Shown here: positions 52,472 to 60,871 of the stretch, in pieces
Numbering within the stretch: position 1 is the first letter of the stretch
How the letters are laid out: each line of letters opens with the position of its first letter
Assembly: GCA_003577165.1 (NCBI GenBank)
Contig: QEUM01000009.1
Span: 171,085 to 235,084 of the forward strand
DNA: 64,000 bases
DNA from: Armatimonadota bacterium
GTDB lineage: Bacteria; Armatimonadota; Fimbriimonadia; Fimbriimonadales; ATM1
Reading direction: 5' to 3'
Notes under the pieces: generated by a model
What the model was told of the DNA's origin: nothing
Seen by the model: the letters and a program-made list of their open reading frames with translations, nothing else
Databases searched by the model: none
Made by a program: the position numbers and the translations under genes

Positions 52472-52507
52472 AAAAAAAGAATCGGCCCCACGAGTTCCGT
52501 GAGGCCG
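52472..52507 (-). terminator. Terminator after the DUF4382 lipoprotein gene
   Basis: Stem CGGCCCCACG/CGTGAGGCCG (52483-52492 and 52498-52507, one mismatch, loop AGTTC). On the minus strand it is followed by ATTCTTTTTTT. It lies 26 bases past the stop. Confidence 0.85.
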
Positions 52508-52532
52508 AGGGGACGTGCGGGCAGGGGTCAGA

Positions 52533-53903
52533 TCAGTCGTCGTCGACTTTGATCCTCGACGCCGTTATCGTGTTGTTCTTTGAGTCGTAGTGGCCCTTCA
52601 CTTCGGCGAACGGATACTGAAGGAGCGCGTTCTCCGTCACGGTTTCCCCACTTCTCTCGAAGACGGTGGATTCGTTCCAGACGACGTTCACCTGATCGCC
52701 TTGTGGCGTGAAGTGTTCGACCTCCGTCAGGTTAGTCAGCACCATCGTGTTCTCGTTCAGGTCAACCTGAGTGATGCTTCCCTTCGCCTCGGCGTCTTCG
52801 CCTTCTTCACCGTTCTCGTCCTCGAGGGTGATTCTCGTGGCGAGAATGGTGTTCGTGTTGGAATCGTAGGTTCCCTTCACTTCCGCGAAGTTGAACAGGT
52901 TGAGCCAAGTCTCGTCGACGACGTCGCCGCTGCGGCGGAAGATTGTCGCCTCTGTCCAGGTGACGTTCACCGTCGATCCTTGCGGAACGAAGTGCTCGAC
53001 TTCATGCACGTCCACGAGCAGCATCGTGTTGGCTTCGAGGTTGACGTTATCAATCGCCCCCTCCGCCTCGGCAAGTTCGTCCGAATTGCCGTCTTCGATC
53101 TTGATGCTGTCCGCCAGGAGCGCGTTCTGATTCACATCGAACTTGCCGCGCACTTCGACGCGCTGGTTGTTCGCCAAAGTGCCGCTCGCTCCTGTAGATT
53201 CGTCATAGATGACCGTGTTCGCGTCGTAGAGCACTTGGAACGCTCCCCCCTCCTCGCGATCGAGAGTAAAGGAACTCGCCGTCAAGTTGCGCACGACGCC
53301 ATCGTAGTCTTCGATCTCATGCCGCGATGAATCGTCAATGCCGTTTTCGGACCCGTGCTTCAATGACGGCACGACTTCGCCATTGACGATCGCGAAGTTC
53401 TGTAGGTCGAAGTCAATTACGCAGTGGGACACGGCGCCGGGCAAGGTGATCGGGGCCGTGAGGTTGAAGGTGATCATTGGCCTCCCGTTCCCGTCGCGAG
53501 GGAGCGATGCCGCAAAGTTATACGTCTGGCCGTTCGTGGAACCAGTCGGCACGAGCACAACTTCGTTGGCGAGCGTGACTCGAATCGCGTCGTAGGTCCC
53601 CGGCGGCACTTCGCCGACACCGAGGAACGAGAATCGTTCGCCAGACACATCCCGGAGTCTCTTGGCGTCGAAAATCTCGCCGGTCGGGCTGTCGAAACTC
53701 GTGACGAACGCCCCATTGGCAGTGGAGCGGAGTTCGACTTTGTGGAGCGTCATCCAAACGTGGTCGTAGTCCGAGCGAAATGAGTCGGTGAGATAAAGGC
53801 CGAGGGTGGCGCTGGCGGCGCTCGATCCGCCTCCGCCCCCGCAGCCCAGCAGGGATAGAATGCCCGCGCTCACGAGGAGCAGCGAGCCCAATAAGGTTCG
53901 CAT
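52533..53903 (-). CDS. DUF4382/DUF5666 repeat lipoprotein
   Basis: A 456-residue lipoprotein with AAGGAG spaced properly for the ATG at 53903, and lipobox ILSLLGC followed by a Gly/Ser spacer. Residues about 30-190 match the DUF4382 pattern (LGLYLTDSFRSDYDHVWMTL). Three consecutive DUF5666-like units of about 80 residues follow; the last two are very similar to each other (EVEHFVPQGSTVNVTW and EVEHFTPQGDQVNVVW; FAEVKGTYDSNTNTI and FAEVKGHYDSKNNTI). It is acidic at the C-terminus and probably located on the cell surface or in the periplasm. Confidence 0.85.
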   Translation of the reverse strand: MRTLLGSLLLVSAGILSLLGCGGGGGSSAASATLGLYLTDSFRSDYDHVWMTLHKVELRSTANGAFVTSFDSPTGEIFDAKRLRDVSGERFSFLGVGEVPPGTYDAIRVTLANEVVLVPTGSTNGQTYNFAASLPRDGNGRPMITFNLTAPITLPGAVSHCVIDFDLQNFAIVNGEVVPSLKHGSENGIDDSSRHEIEDYDGVVRNLTASSFTLDREEGGAFQVLYDANTVIYDESTGASGTLANNQRVEVRGKFDVNQNALLADSIKIEDGNSDELAEAEGAIDNVNLEANTMLLVDVHEVEHFVPQGSTVNVTWTEATIFRRSGDVVDETWLNLFNFAEVKGTYDSNTNTILATRITLEDENGEEGEDAEAKGSITQVDLNENTMVLTNLTEVEHFTPQGDQVNVVWNESTVFERSGETVTENALLQYPFAEVKGHYDSKNNTITASRIKVDDD

Positions 53904-53948
53904 AGTCATTCTCCTTCCTATAAGAGCAGTCGTCATGGGCCGCTGATT

Positions 53949-53964
53949 CACGCAATTTTGCGTG
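53949..53964. promoter_or_regulatory. Palindrome between the DUF4382 gene and cstA
   Basis: CACGCAATTTTGCGTG is a perfect 16-bp palindrome in the 137-base divergent gap, followed by an AT-rich GCATATTAATT. It is a candidate binding site for a dimeric regulator of cstA, the lipoprotein gene, or both. Confidence 0.4.
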
Positions 53965-54040
53965 GCATATTAATTGTCGGCGGAGGCCCTCTGACAAAGC
54001 AGGCCCCCCTGCCCCGTCCTATGCCTACGGAGACCGTCCA

Positions 54041-55771
54041 ATGAGCCTGTTGCCGATCGTCGCCGTCGCGGCCGTACTCCTGTTGGCCGCCTATCGCCTG
54101 TATGGAGCAGCCCTCAGCCGGCTCTTCCGGCTGGACGACTCGAACCCGACCCCCGCCGTCTCGCTCCGCGACGACTCGGACTTCATCCCAACCGAGCCGA
54201 AGTTCCTCCTGAGCCAGCACTTCTCCGCGATCGCGGCGGCCGGTCCGATCGTCGGCCCGATTCTCGCGGGCATCATGTTCGGCTGGCTGCCCGCCGCTCT
54301 CTGGATCCTAATCGGCGCGATCTTCATCGGCGGCGTCCACGACATGTCGGCGCTCGTCGCCAGCGTTCGGCACAAGGCGAGGTCCATCGCGGAAGTCGTT
54401 CGCGATCACATGAGCCGCCGCGCCTATCTGCTCTTTTTGACCTTCATCTGGCTGGCGCTCATTTACATCATTGTCGCCTTCACCGACATCACGGCTCAGA
54501 GTTTTGTCGGAGTGCAGACACTGGAGAACGGAGAGCAAGTCCGTGGCGGCGCAATCGCGACCTCCTCGATCCTGTACATCATCCTCCCGGTGCTGATGGG
54601 CCTTGCTTTGCGATTTACGAAACTAAGACTGGGCACTGCGACGCTGATATTCCTACCCCTGGTGTTTCTGGCGATTTGGGTGGGTCCGAAAATCCCGCTC
54701 GACTTGGCCGCGAACTTGGGAATCACCGACATGGAAGCGCAGCGCGTGTGGGACGTGGCGGTGCTCGGCTATTGCGTGGTGGCCGCCCTCGTTCCGATGT
54801 GGCTGCTTCTCCAGCCCCGCGGACACCTCGGCGGATACTTCCTCTACTTCTTCTTAGCCGTAGGCGCGCTGGGAGTGCTGCTTGCGGGTCGCACCGTTCA
54901 ATACCCTGCGTTCACCGGCTGGACGACGGCAAAGGGCGACACGCTCTTCCCCTTCCTCTTCATCACAATCGCCTGCGGCGCATGCTCCGGTTTCCATTCG
55001 CTCATCGCCAGCGGAACGACCAGCAAACAACTCCGTCGAGAGACGGACGCTCGACCGATCGGATACGGAACGATGCTGCTCGAAAGCATGGTGGCGATCA
55101 TCTCGCTCTGCTGCGTGATGATGTTGGCGACGGATTCGCCTCTGCTTCAGAACCCGAAGCCGAACTTTATCTTCGCCTCGGGCATCGGCGGGTTCCTCGA
55201 GACGTTCGGCATTCCCGCCGTGCTGGCGATCTCCATCATGATGATGGCGTTCACCACGTTCGTTTACGACACGCTCGACGTATGCACCCGACTAGGGCGA
55301 TACATCATTCAGGAACTAACGGGGCTGAAGCACAAGGGGGGGGCCGTGCTCGGAACGCTTCTCACAGCCGGAGTTCCCCTCGCGTTCCTCTTGACGAGAC
55401 CGATGGTGGACGCCTTCGGCAATCCTCTGCCGCCGGCGTGGCAGACCTTCTGGGGGCTGTTCGGCGCCAGCAACCAACTGCTTGCTGCCCTGACACTGCT
55501 CGGCATCACGGTCTGGCTTTGGAGAACGAGGCGACAGAGGTGGGTGTGGGCCGTCACGGGAATTCCGACGGTCGTGATGTATGTGATGAGTTCCTGGGCG
55601 CTCGTGAGTCTGGTCATGCGCTCTTCGTCTGATCCAGCGGCAAAACCTGTGTTCGTGGTGGGAGTCATCCTGCTCGGCTTGGCGGGGCTGATGCTCGTCG
55701 AAGCGGCGGCTGCATTTCGGGCAGAACGGCCCAGTCCGCCCGCTCCTCAACCCGCGCAAGCACCGGGCTGA
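54041..55771 (+). CDS. cstA: Carbon starvation protein CstA family transporter
   Basis: A 576-residue integral membrane protein with about sixteen hydrophobic segments. CstA signatures include the N-terminal YRLYGAALSRLFRLD, FIPTEPKFLLSQHFSAIA and GPILAGIMFGWLPAALWI. CstA-family proteins take up pyruvate or peptides and are induced by carbon starvation. GGAGA precedes the ATG. It is followed by a DUF1579 gene after 37 bases. Confidence 0.95.
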   Translation: MSLLPIVAVAAVLLLAAYRLYGAALSRLFRLDDSNPTPAVSLRDDSDFIPTEPKFLLSQHFSAIAAAGPIVGPILAGIMFGWLPAALWILIGAIFIGGVHDMSALVASVRHKARSIAEVVRDHMSRRAYLLFLTFIWLALIYIIVAFTDITAQSFVGVQTLENGEQVRGGAIATSSILYIILPVLMGLALRFTKLRLGTATLIFLPLVFLAIWVGPKIPLDLAANLGITDMEAQRVWDVAVLGYCVVAALVPMWLLLQPRGHLGGYFLYFFLAVGALGVLLAGRTVQYPAFTGWTTAKGDTLFPFLFITIACGACSGFHSLIASGTTSKQLRRETDARPIGYGTMLLESMVAIISLCCVMMLATDSPLLQNPKPNFIFASGIGGFLETFGIPAVLAISIMMMAFTTFVYDTLDVCTRLGRYIIQELTGLKHKGGAVLGTLLTAGVPLAFLLTRPMVDAFGNPLPPAWQTFWGLFGASNQLLAALTLLGITVWLWRTRRQRWVWAVTGIPTVVMYVMSSWALVSLVMRSSSDPAAKPVFVVGVILLGLAGLMLVEAAAAFRAERPSPPAPQPAQAPG

Positions 55772-55808
55772 GACAAAATGCCCGAATCCGAAGTGGAGGG
55801 ATAACAAA

Positions 55809-56324
55809 ATGAAACGACTTCTCGCATTCGCCGTAGCGTGCAGCGCCGCCTACGCCCTAAGCCAACTACCACCATTCCAGCCTGCGCCCGAAATGAAGCT
55901 GATCGCTGGCTTCCTCGGCGAGTGGTCCGGAGACTTCAAACTCACCGCTCCCGGCGCCCCGCCGACGACCATGCCCGCACACGTCAAAGAGGAACTCTAT
56001 GGTGGTGGCGTCTGGCACAAGACTTACTACACGATGAAAGCCGGCAATCAAGTCGCCTTCGAAGGCACGAGTTTCATGACGTGGGACGCTGCGAAGAAGA
56101 AGTTCAAGACGTACACGTTTGAGACCGGCGCAAGCGAGCCCCGCATCGAATGGGGCACTTTCGACGGAAAGAAGTTGATCAACATCAGCGAGCCGCACGG
56201 AGGAATGGTCTCCAGAACCACCTTCGAGTTTGTAGGCGCCGACACCCTTAAATTCAAAATCGAATTCCAGGACGGAGACCAGTGGATGACGGTCGGCGAG
56301 TGCACCTTCAAAAAGAAGGCGTAG
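55809..56324 (+). CDS. DUF1579-type exported protein
   Basis: A 171-residue protein with signal peptide (MKRLLAFAVACSAAYALSQ). It shares FLGEWSGDF, FMTWDAAKKKFKTYTF and PRIEWGTFDGKK with the gene at 47603, plus the same length and FKKK end, so the two are paralogues. It lies 37 bases after cstA and may be cotranscribed; a strong terminator follows. Function unknown. Confidence 0.85.
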   Translation: MKRLLAFAVACSAAYALSQLPPFQPAPEMKLIAGFLGEWSGDFKLTAPGAPPTTMPAHVKEELYGGGVWHKTYYTMKAGNQVAFEGTSFMTWDAAKKKFKTYTFETGASEPRIEWGTFDGKKLINISEPHGGMVSRTTFEFVGADTLKFKIEFQDGDQWMTVGECTFKKKA

Positions 56325-56346
56325 ACCGCCGAACAAACAAATGCGC

Positions 56347-56388
56347 AGAGACCCCATCGCCGAATCGGCGATGGGGTCTCTTGCTTTT
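56347..56388. terminator. Strong terminator between DUF1579 and yajQ genes
   Basis: A perfect 16-bp stem AGAGACCCCATCGCCG/CGGCGATGGGGTCTCT with loop AAT, then TGCTTTT on the plus strand. On the minus strand the tail is GCGCATTTGTTTG, so it may serve both convergent genes. Confidence 0.88.
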
Positions 56389-56399
56389 GACTTCCGGCG

Positions 56400-56894
56400 T
56401 TATCGGTAGTTGACGAACTGCACAGGAACGGGAAGGTCGAGGCCCTTGACGAGTGCGATCGCCTTCTGGAGTTCGTCCTTGTCGCGGCCGCTGACCCGCA
56501 ACTCCTCACCCTGAATTTGCGCCTGGACCTTCAGCCCCCGATCCTTGATCGCTTTGACGATCGTTCGGCCGATGTCCTGGGAGAGTCCCTGCTTCACCTT
56601 CACGTCTTGATGCACCGTCAGCTTCGTCCCCGGCTCCAGTTTGCCGTACTCGAAGTTCCTAAGATCGAGTCCGCGCTTGACAAGTTTGCTCTCCACAATG
56701 TCCTTGAGCTGCTTCAGCCGGAACTCATCGTCTGCGACGAGCGTGAGGTTCTCCTTCTCGAACTGGATCTCGCACTTCGTCGCCTTCAGGTCGAAGCGGT
56801 TGGCGAGTTCGCGCTTCGCTTGATCCACAGCGTTCTTGAACTCCTGCATGTCGACCCGGGAGACGATGTCGAAGGAGAAGTCCTTGGCGGCCAC
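56400..56894 (-). CDS. yajQ: YajQ-family nucleotide-binding protein
   Basis: A 164-residue protein matching YajQ over its full length: MAAKDFSFDIVSRVDMQE, FDLKATKCEI, LKQLKDIVESKLVKRG, QDIGRTIVKAIKDRGLKV and the end LPVPVQFVNYR. YajQ proteins bind cyclic-di-GMP, nucleotides or tRNA, and some act as regulators. The start is GTG. A GGDEF protein is encoded at 19460 in the same window. Confidence 0.95.
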   Translation of the reverse strand: MAAKDFSFDIVSRVDMQEFKNAVDQAKRELANRFDLKATKCEIQFEKENLTLVADDEFRLKQLKDIVESKLVKRGLDLRNFEYGKLEPGTKLTVHQDVKVKQGLSQDIGRTIVKAIKDRGLKVQAQIQGEELRVSGRDKDELQKAIALVKGLDLPVPVQFVNYR

Positions 56895-56952
56895 GGCCCG
56901 CGATTCTACCGGCAGAGCGCCGGAATGGCATGGGGATTGCCGAACCCCGGTC

Positions 56953-58884
56953 GTGACTGCTTGCGCGATCGGCGTCCTTGCCTACGGGCTCCTGGCGACG
57001 AACCACGTGTTCGTCAGCCCCGAAGCGGGCCCTGGAGGAGACGGCTCGGCGGACAGCCCGACCGACATCCGGACAGCGCTGCAGATCGCGCGCGAGCGGA
57101 GAGCGAGCGGCGTCCTCGACGAAGCATCGCCGGTCGTGATCCACCTCGGACCCGGCGACTACTGGCTCGATCAGCCCCTCCATCTCACCGCCGACGACTC
57201 CGGCACAGCCGAGTCCCCTCTGATCCTCGACGGCGACGGGCGCGCGACCCTCAGCCTCGGAACCCGCGTGACCGGATGGCAAGAGATTCGAATTGGACGG
57301 CTGCGAGTCTGGACCGCCCCTGTCGCAAATCCCGAGATGCGCCAGTTGTGGGTCAACGGGCAGAGGCGAACGCTTGCAAGAACCCCGGACGTCGGAACCC
57401 TCAGAGTCGTGTCATCGCCCGATTCGGCAGGTGCGCGATACGACGAAGGGCAGAACAGATTTGCGGGGCCGCCGCGCAGCGTGCCATCTGTCTTAAGCAC
57501 GAACGGTGTCGAAGCCGTGGTCTGCAGCCGATGGATCGACTCGCACCTAAAGGTGCAGTCCATAGACTCTGCGAGCGGATGGATCGAATGCGAAAACGCG
57601 AGCCGATTGAGAATAGACGTCGGTGATGTGTTCTACGTCGAAGGAGCGAAGGAGTTTTTGAATCGCCCCGGAGAGTGGTGGGTGGACCGGAGCGTTGGAC
57701 TGCTCTATTACATCCCGATGCCCGGAGAGAAGATTTCGACGGCTCTCGCCGTCGTTCCGGGGGGGCCGACCGTCGTCGAACTGACTGGCAATGTCGCAAG
57801 ACCCATCACGAACGTCGAGCTGAAAAACCTGCGCGTCGCGCACACGGAGTGGCAACTCCCCTCCGGCACGTCCGGCTTGAGGCAGTCGGCGTTTGGATCG
57901 GCAGCCGCCATCGAAGCGCGTTACGCGAGAGGATGCTCCTTCAATCGGGTGCGAGTCGAAAACGTCGGAGGATCCGGAATCGCAATGCGCGACGGCTGCA
58001 CGCAGAATTCAATACTCGGCGCAGTCATCCGCGACTTCGGCGCGACCGGCATCCAGATTGGAGCCGCGTGGCAATCGGAGTGCGGCTGGAACATCATCGA
58101 AGGCTGTGAAGTGCGCGACGGAGGCCGAGTGTTTCACAACGGCGCCGGAATCTGGATCGGGCGATCCAGCGGCAACGTGGTCCGCGACAACCTGATCCAG
58201 GATCTGTACTACACCGGCATCTCTGTCGGATGGAGTTGGGGATTCGACGACGCAGGAACCGAGTCGAATACGATAGAAGGCAACACTCTTCGCAACATCG
58301 GCGCGCCGTCAAACGGCTTTGGGCCGATCCTCAACGACCTCGGCTCGATCTACACCCTCGGCGTGCAGCCAGGAACGAAAATCGTCGGCAACCGGATCGA
58401 ATCGGTGCGAGCGGTGAAGTACGGCGGGTGGGGGATATACCTTGATGAAGGAAGCAGCGGCATCGAAGTGTTCAACAACCTCGTCACTTCCACCCGCGAC
58501 GGAGGATTCCACCTCCACTACGGACGGGACAACCTCGTCGCGAACAACATCTTCGCCTACGGCGAGAGCGCGCAAATCCGGCTCAGCGCGGACCGCGGTG
58601 GTACTCCCTTCACCTTCGTCAACAACATCGTTCTGTTCCGTCAAGGCGACGTGTTCTCCGGCATCGCCCCCGTATCGGCGATCTTCACGCGAAACCTGTA
58701 TTGGCGCGAGCAGGCGCCGACGCGGATCACGTTCGCAGGGATGACGTTTGGCGAGTGGCAGGCGCTTGGCCAGGATGCCGGCTCGCTCGTCGCGAACCCA
58801 CAGTTCGTGAACGCCCGGCGAGGCGACTTCCGACTTCGCCAGACGTCACCCGCCCTGGGCCTCGGTTTCGCGCCGTTCCTGTAG
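56953..58884 (+). CDS. Exported right-handed parallel beta-helix protein
   Basis: A 643-residue protein from GTG 56953, chosen because it gives an N-terminal hydrophobic signal (TACAIGVLAYGLL) and avoids overlap with divergent yajQ; longer in-frame starts exist. After an Ig-like/pectate-lyase-like start (FVSPEAGPGGDGS), the region about 300-560 has beta-helix turns such as NIIEGCEVRDG, NVVRDNLIQDLYYTGI, NTIEGNTLRNIG and LVANNIFAYG. Relatives bind or cleave polysaccharides. The ABC polysaccharide exporter downstream (40 bases) fits a role on exported glycans. Confidence 0.82.
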   Translation: MTACAIGVLAYGLLATNHVFVSPEAGPGGDGSADSPTDIRTALQIARERRASGVLDEASPVVIHLGPGDYWLDQPLHLTADDSGTAESPLILDGDGRATLSLGTRVTGWQEIRIGRLRVWTAPVANPEMRQLWVNGQRRTLARTPDVGTLRVVSSPDSAGARYDEGQNRFAGPPRSVPSVLSTNGVEAVVCSRWIDSHLKVQSIDSASGWIECENASRLRIDVGDVFYVEGAKEFLNRPGEWWVDRSVGLLYYIPMPGEKISTALAVVPGGPTVVELTGNVARPITNVELKNLRVAHTEWQLPSGTSGLRQSAFGSAAAIEARYARGCSFNRVRVENVGGSGIAMRDGCTQNSILGAVIRDFGATGIQIGAAWQSECGWNIIEGCEVRDGGRVFHNGAGIWIGRSSGNVVRDNLIQDLYYTGISVGWSWGFDDAGTESNTIEGNTLRNIGAPSNGFGPILNDLGSIYTLGVQPGTKIVGNRIESVRAVKYGGWGIYLDEGSSGIEVFNNLVTSTRDGGFHLHYGRDNLVANNIFAYGESAQIRLSADRGGTPFTFVNNIVLFRQGDVFSGIAPVSAIFTRNLYWREQAPTRITFAGMTFGEWQALGQDAGSLVANPQFVNARRGDFRLRQTSPALGLGFAPFL

Positions 58885-58924
58885 GTCGCTCGGCGGCAAC
58901 GCCGATTCGGTAGACTTCGCCGCA

Positions 58925-59797
58925 ATGCGCGCCGAACTGCGTGAGTTGTGGAGATACCGCGAACTGCTCATCGCTTTCGTCGTCCGCGAACTACGCATTC
59001 GATACAAGAACTCCGTCCTCGGGTTCTTCTGGTCCATCCTAAACCCGCTGGCCACCGTGCTGGTGATGACCCTGGTCTTCAAATACGTGATGGGCCAGCA
59101 GGTTCCAAACTACAGCGCGTACATCCTGGCCGCCTACCTTCCGTTCATGTTCTTCCAACTCTCGGTCCTCGATGCGTCGCAGTCGGTGCTCGCTCAGTTG
59201 CCTCTGTTGAAAAAGATCTACTTCCCGCGAGAGATTCTGCCCATCGGAAGCGTCATCGCGAACTTCATCCACTTCGTTCTTGCGATGCTCGTGTTCTTCG
59301 TGTATCTCTTGGCCGTCTGGCTGATGAATCCCGGCGACAACCCGTTTCGCGCAACCGTCGTGTACCTGCCTCTGCTGATGGCGCTGCAGCTCGCCCTCTC
59401 GCTTGGCCTGGCTCTGATCGTCTCCGCGCTGAACACCTTTTACGAAGACGTGAAGTACTTGGTAAGCGTCGGCCTGTACCTTCTCTTCTTCCTCTGCCCG
59501 ATCGTCTATTTTAGTGAACAGGTGTGGGCTGCGCCCGGCATCGACGACTCGTATCGGCAGACCGTCTACACACTCTATCATCTGAACCCGATCGCGATGC
59601 TGATGACGGGCTATCGCAAGATCATGCTCGACCCGCAGCCTATCCCGGCGTTCCGGGGGGGCGAAGCACGGCACATCGAAAGCCTGCCCCTCGACTGGGG
59701 GCTGATCGCCGTCGCGGCGGCAGTGTGCATCGCGACCCTGCTCTATGGCTACTGGTTCTTCAACAAGAAGAAGTGGCAATTCGTGGAGAGGCCGTGA
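58925..59797 (+). CDS. ABC-2 permease for polysaccharide/O-antigen export (Wzm type)
   Basis: A 290-residue membrane protein with six hydrophobic segments. The N-terminal LIAFVVRELRIRYKNSVLGF and FWSILNPLATVLVMTLVF are characteristic of Wzm/TagG/KpsM permeases. It forms the membrane channel of an exporter whose ATPase is the next gene, with a GTGA overlap. Confidence 0.93.
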   Translation: MRAELRELWRYRELLIAFVVRELRIRYKNSVLGFFWSILNPLATVLVMTLVFKYVMGQQVPNYSAYILAAYLPFMFFQLSVLDASQSVLAQLPLLKKIYFPREILPIGSVIANFIHFVLAMLVFFVYLLAVWLMNPGDNPFRATVVYLPLLMALQLALSLGLALIVSALNTFYEDVKYLVSVGLYLLFFLCPIVYFSEQVWAAPGIDDSYRQTVYTLYHLNPIAMLMTGYRKIMLDPQPIPAFRGGEARHIESLPLDWGLIAVAAAVCIATLLYGYWFFNKKKWQFVERP

Positions 59798-60540
59798 AGA
59801 ACGCAGCGATCCACGTCGAAGGTCTTTGCAAGGAGTTCGACCTCCTCCACTCTGGATACGCATCGCTGAAAGGGATGCTGCTCTGGTGGAAGAACAAGCG
59901 CAGAGAGAGGCTCCGCGCGCTGCGCGACGTTTCTCTTTCGGTGCGTCCCGGCGAATGCGTCGCCGTCGTGGGCAAGAACGGTGCGGGAAAGAGCACGCTG
60001 CTCGGCGTCCTGGCGCGCGTCTATAAGCCCACGTCGGGGCGGGTCGAACTCGACGGCCGCGTCGCCCCCCTTCTCGAACTCGGCGCAGGCTTTCATCCCG
60101 ACCTCACCGGCTACGAGAACGTGTTCTTCAACGGCGTGATTCTCGGCCTGACCCGCCGGGAGGTGGCGGAACGAATGGACTCGATCGTCGCCTTCAGCGA
60201 GATCGGTGACTACATAGACGCCCCCGTGCGCACCTACTCGAGCGGAATGCTCTTGCGCCTCGGCTTCAGCGTGGCAGTACATGTGGACGCATCCATCCTC
60301 CTGGTGGATGAGGCTCTCGCAGTGGGAGACATCGAGTTTCAGCAGAAGTGCTTGAAAAGGATTGAGGAGTTTCGCGCGGGAGGCGGCGCGATCCTCTTCG
60401 TGTCACACGACATGCACGCCGTCCGGCAGGCTGCGGATCGGGCGGTCTGGATGCGCTCAGGCCAGGTGATCATGGACGGGCCGACCGGCGCCGTCATAGA
60501 CGCCTACGAAGCGGAATCGGGGACCGAGCCAACCGGCTAA
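59794..60540 (+). CDS. ABC ATPase for polysaccharide/O-antigen export (Wzt type)
   Basis: A 248-residue ATPase with Walker A GKNGAGKST, LLELGAGFHPDLTGYENVFFNG (a Wzt/TagH marker), signature YSSGMLLRLGFSVAV, Walker B ILLVDEALAVGD and FVSHD. It lacks the C-terminal carbohydrate-binding domain present in some Wzt proteins. GTG 59794 overlaps the permease stop. No glycosyltransferases are in this window, so the exported polymer is not identified. Confidence 0.93.
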   Translation: MKNAAIHVEGLCKEFDLLHSGYASLKGMLLWWKNKRRERLRALRDVSLSVRPGECVAVVGKNGAGKSTLLGVLARVYKPTSGRVELDGRVAPLLELGAGFHPDLTGYENVFFNGVILGLTRREVAERMDSIVAFSEIGDYIDAPVRTYSSGMLLRLGFSVAVHVDASILLVDEALAVGDIEFQQKCLKRIEEFRAGGGAILFVSHDMHAVRQAADRAVWMRSGQVIMDGPTGAVIDAYEAESGTEPTG

Positions 60541-60646
60541 CCCACAGGCCCCCCGTGGCCCGATACCATCCCTGGCCCATTTCCTCGGCGGGTGCCATGA
60601 GATCGGGGTACCACCTGCCAATCCGCACCGACCTCCCTTCCCGCAC

Positions 60647-60680
60647 GGGTGCCACGGCCAAGCGAAGCGCGGCCGTGCCA
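60647..60680. repeat. REP-like palindromic repeat, copy A
   Basis: A 34-base element beginning GGGTGCCACGGCC and ending GCGGCCGTGCCA around AAGCGAA, able to fold into a hairpin. Related copies are at 60696 and 63856. Confidence 0.7.
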
Positions 60681-60693
60681 TCACCCCCCCCCG

Positions 60694-60854
60694 CCGGGTG
60701 CCACGGGTAAGCGAAGCGCGCCCGTGCCAAGCCTAAAATCTGCGAAACCAGGTGCCATGCTGGCACCAGACTCTGCCTCCCCTCACGGCCCGACCACCCG
60801 GCCGACCACGACTCGCTCAAAGAGTCGAGAGCGGGGGCCCGATCCACGCAAATC
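60694..60854. repeat. Long direct repeat, left copy
   Basis: About 160 bp, beginning GCCGGGTGCCACGGGTAAGC and ending GATCCACGCAAATC. It matches 63854-64000 along its length with scattered substitutions and small indels. It includes REP copy B and the inverted repeat GGTGCC-ATGCT-GGCACC. The composite gene starts 18 bases after it. Confidence 0.85.
60696..60729. repeat. REP-like palindromic repeat, copy B
   Basis: GGGTGCCACGGGTAAGCGAA followed by GCGCGCCCGTGCCA: imperfectly self-complementary arms around GAA, almost identical to copy C. Confidence 0.7.
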
Positions 60855-60871
60855 TGTGGTACGATCTCTGC

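Larger units (their letters stand above)
60541..60871. other. Gene-free, repeat-rich spacer
   Basis: These 331 bases separate the exporter operon from the composite toxin-like gene. They hold two REP-like palindromes, the first copy of a long direct repeat and two GGTGCCATG-type fragments. No coding sequence is supported; long open frames here are by-products of high GC. Confidence 0.7.
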
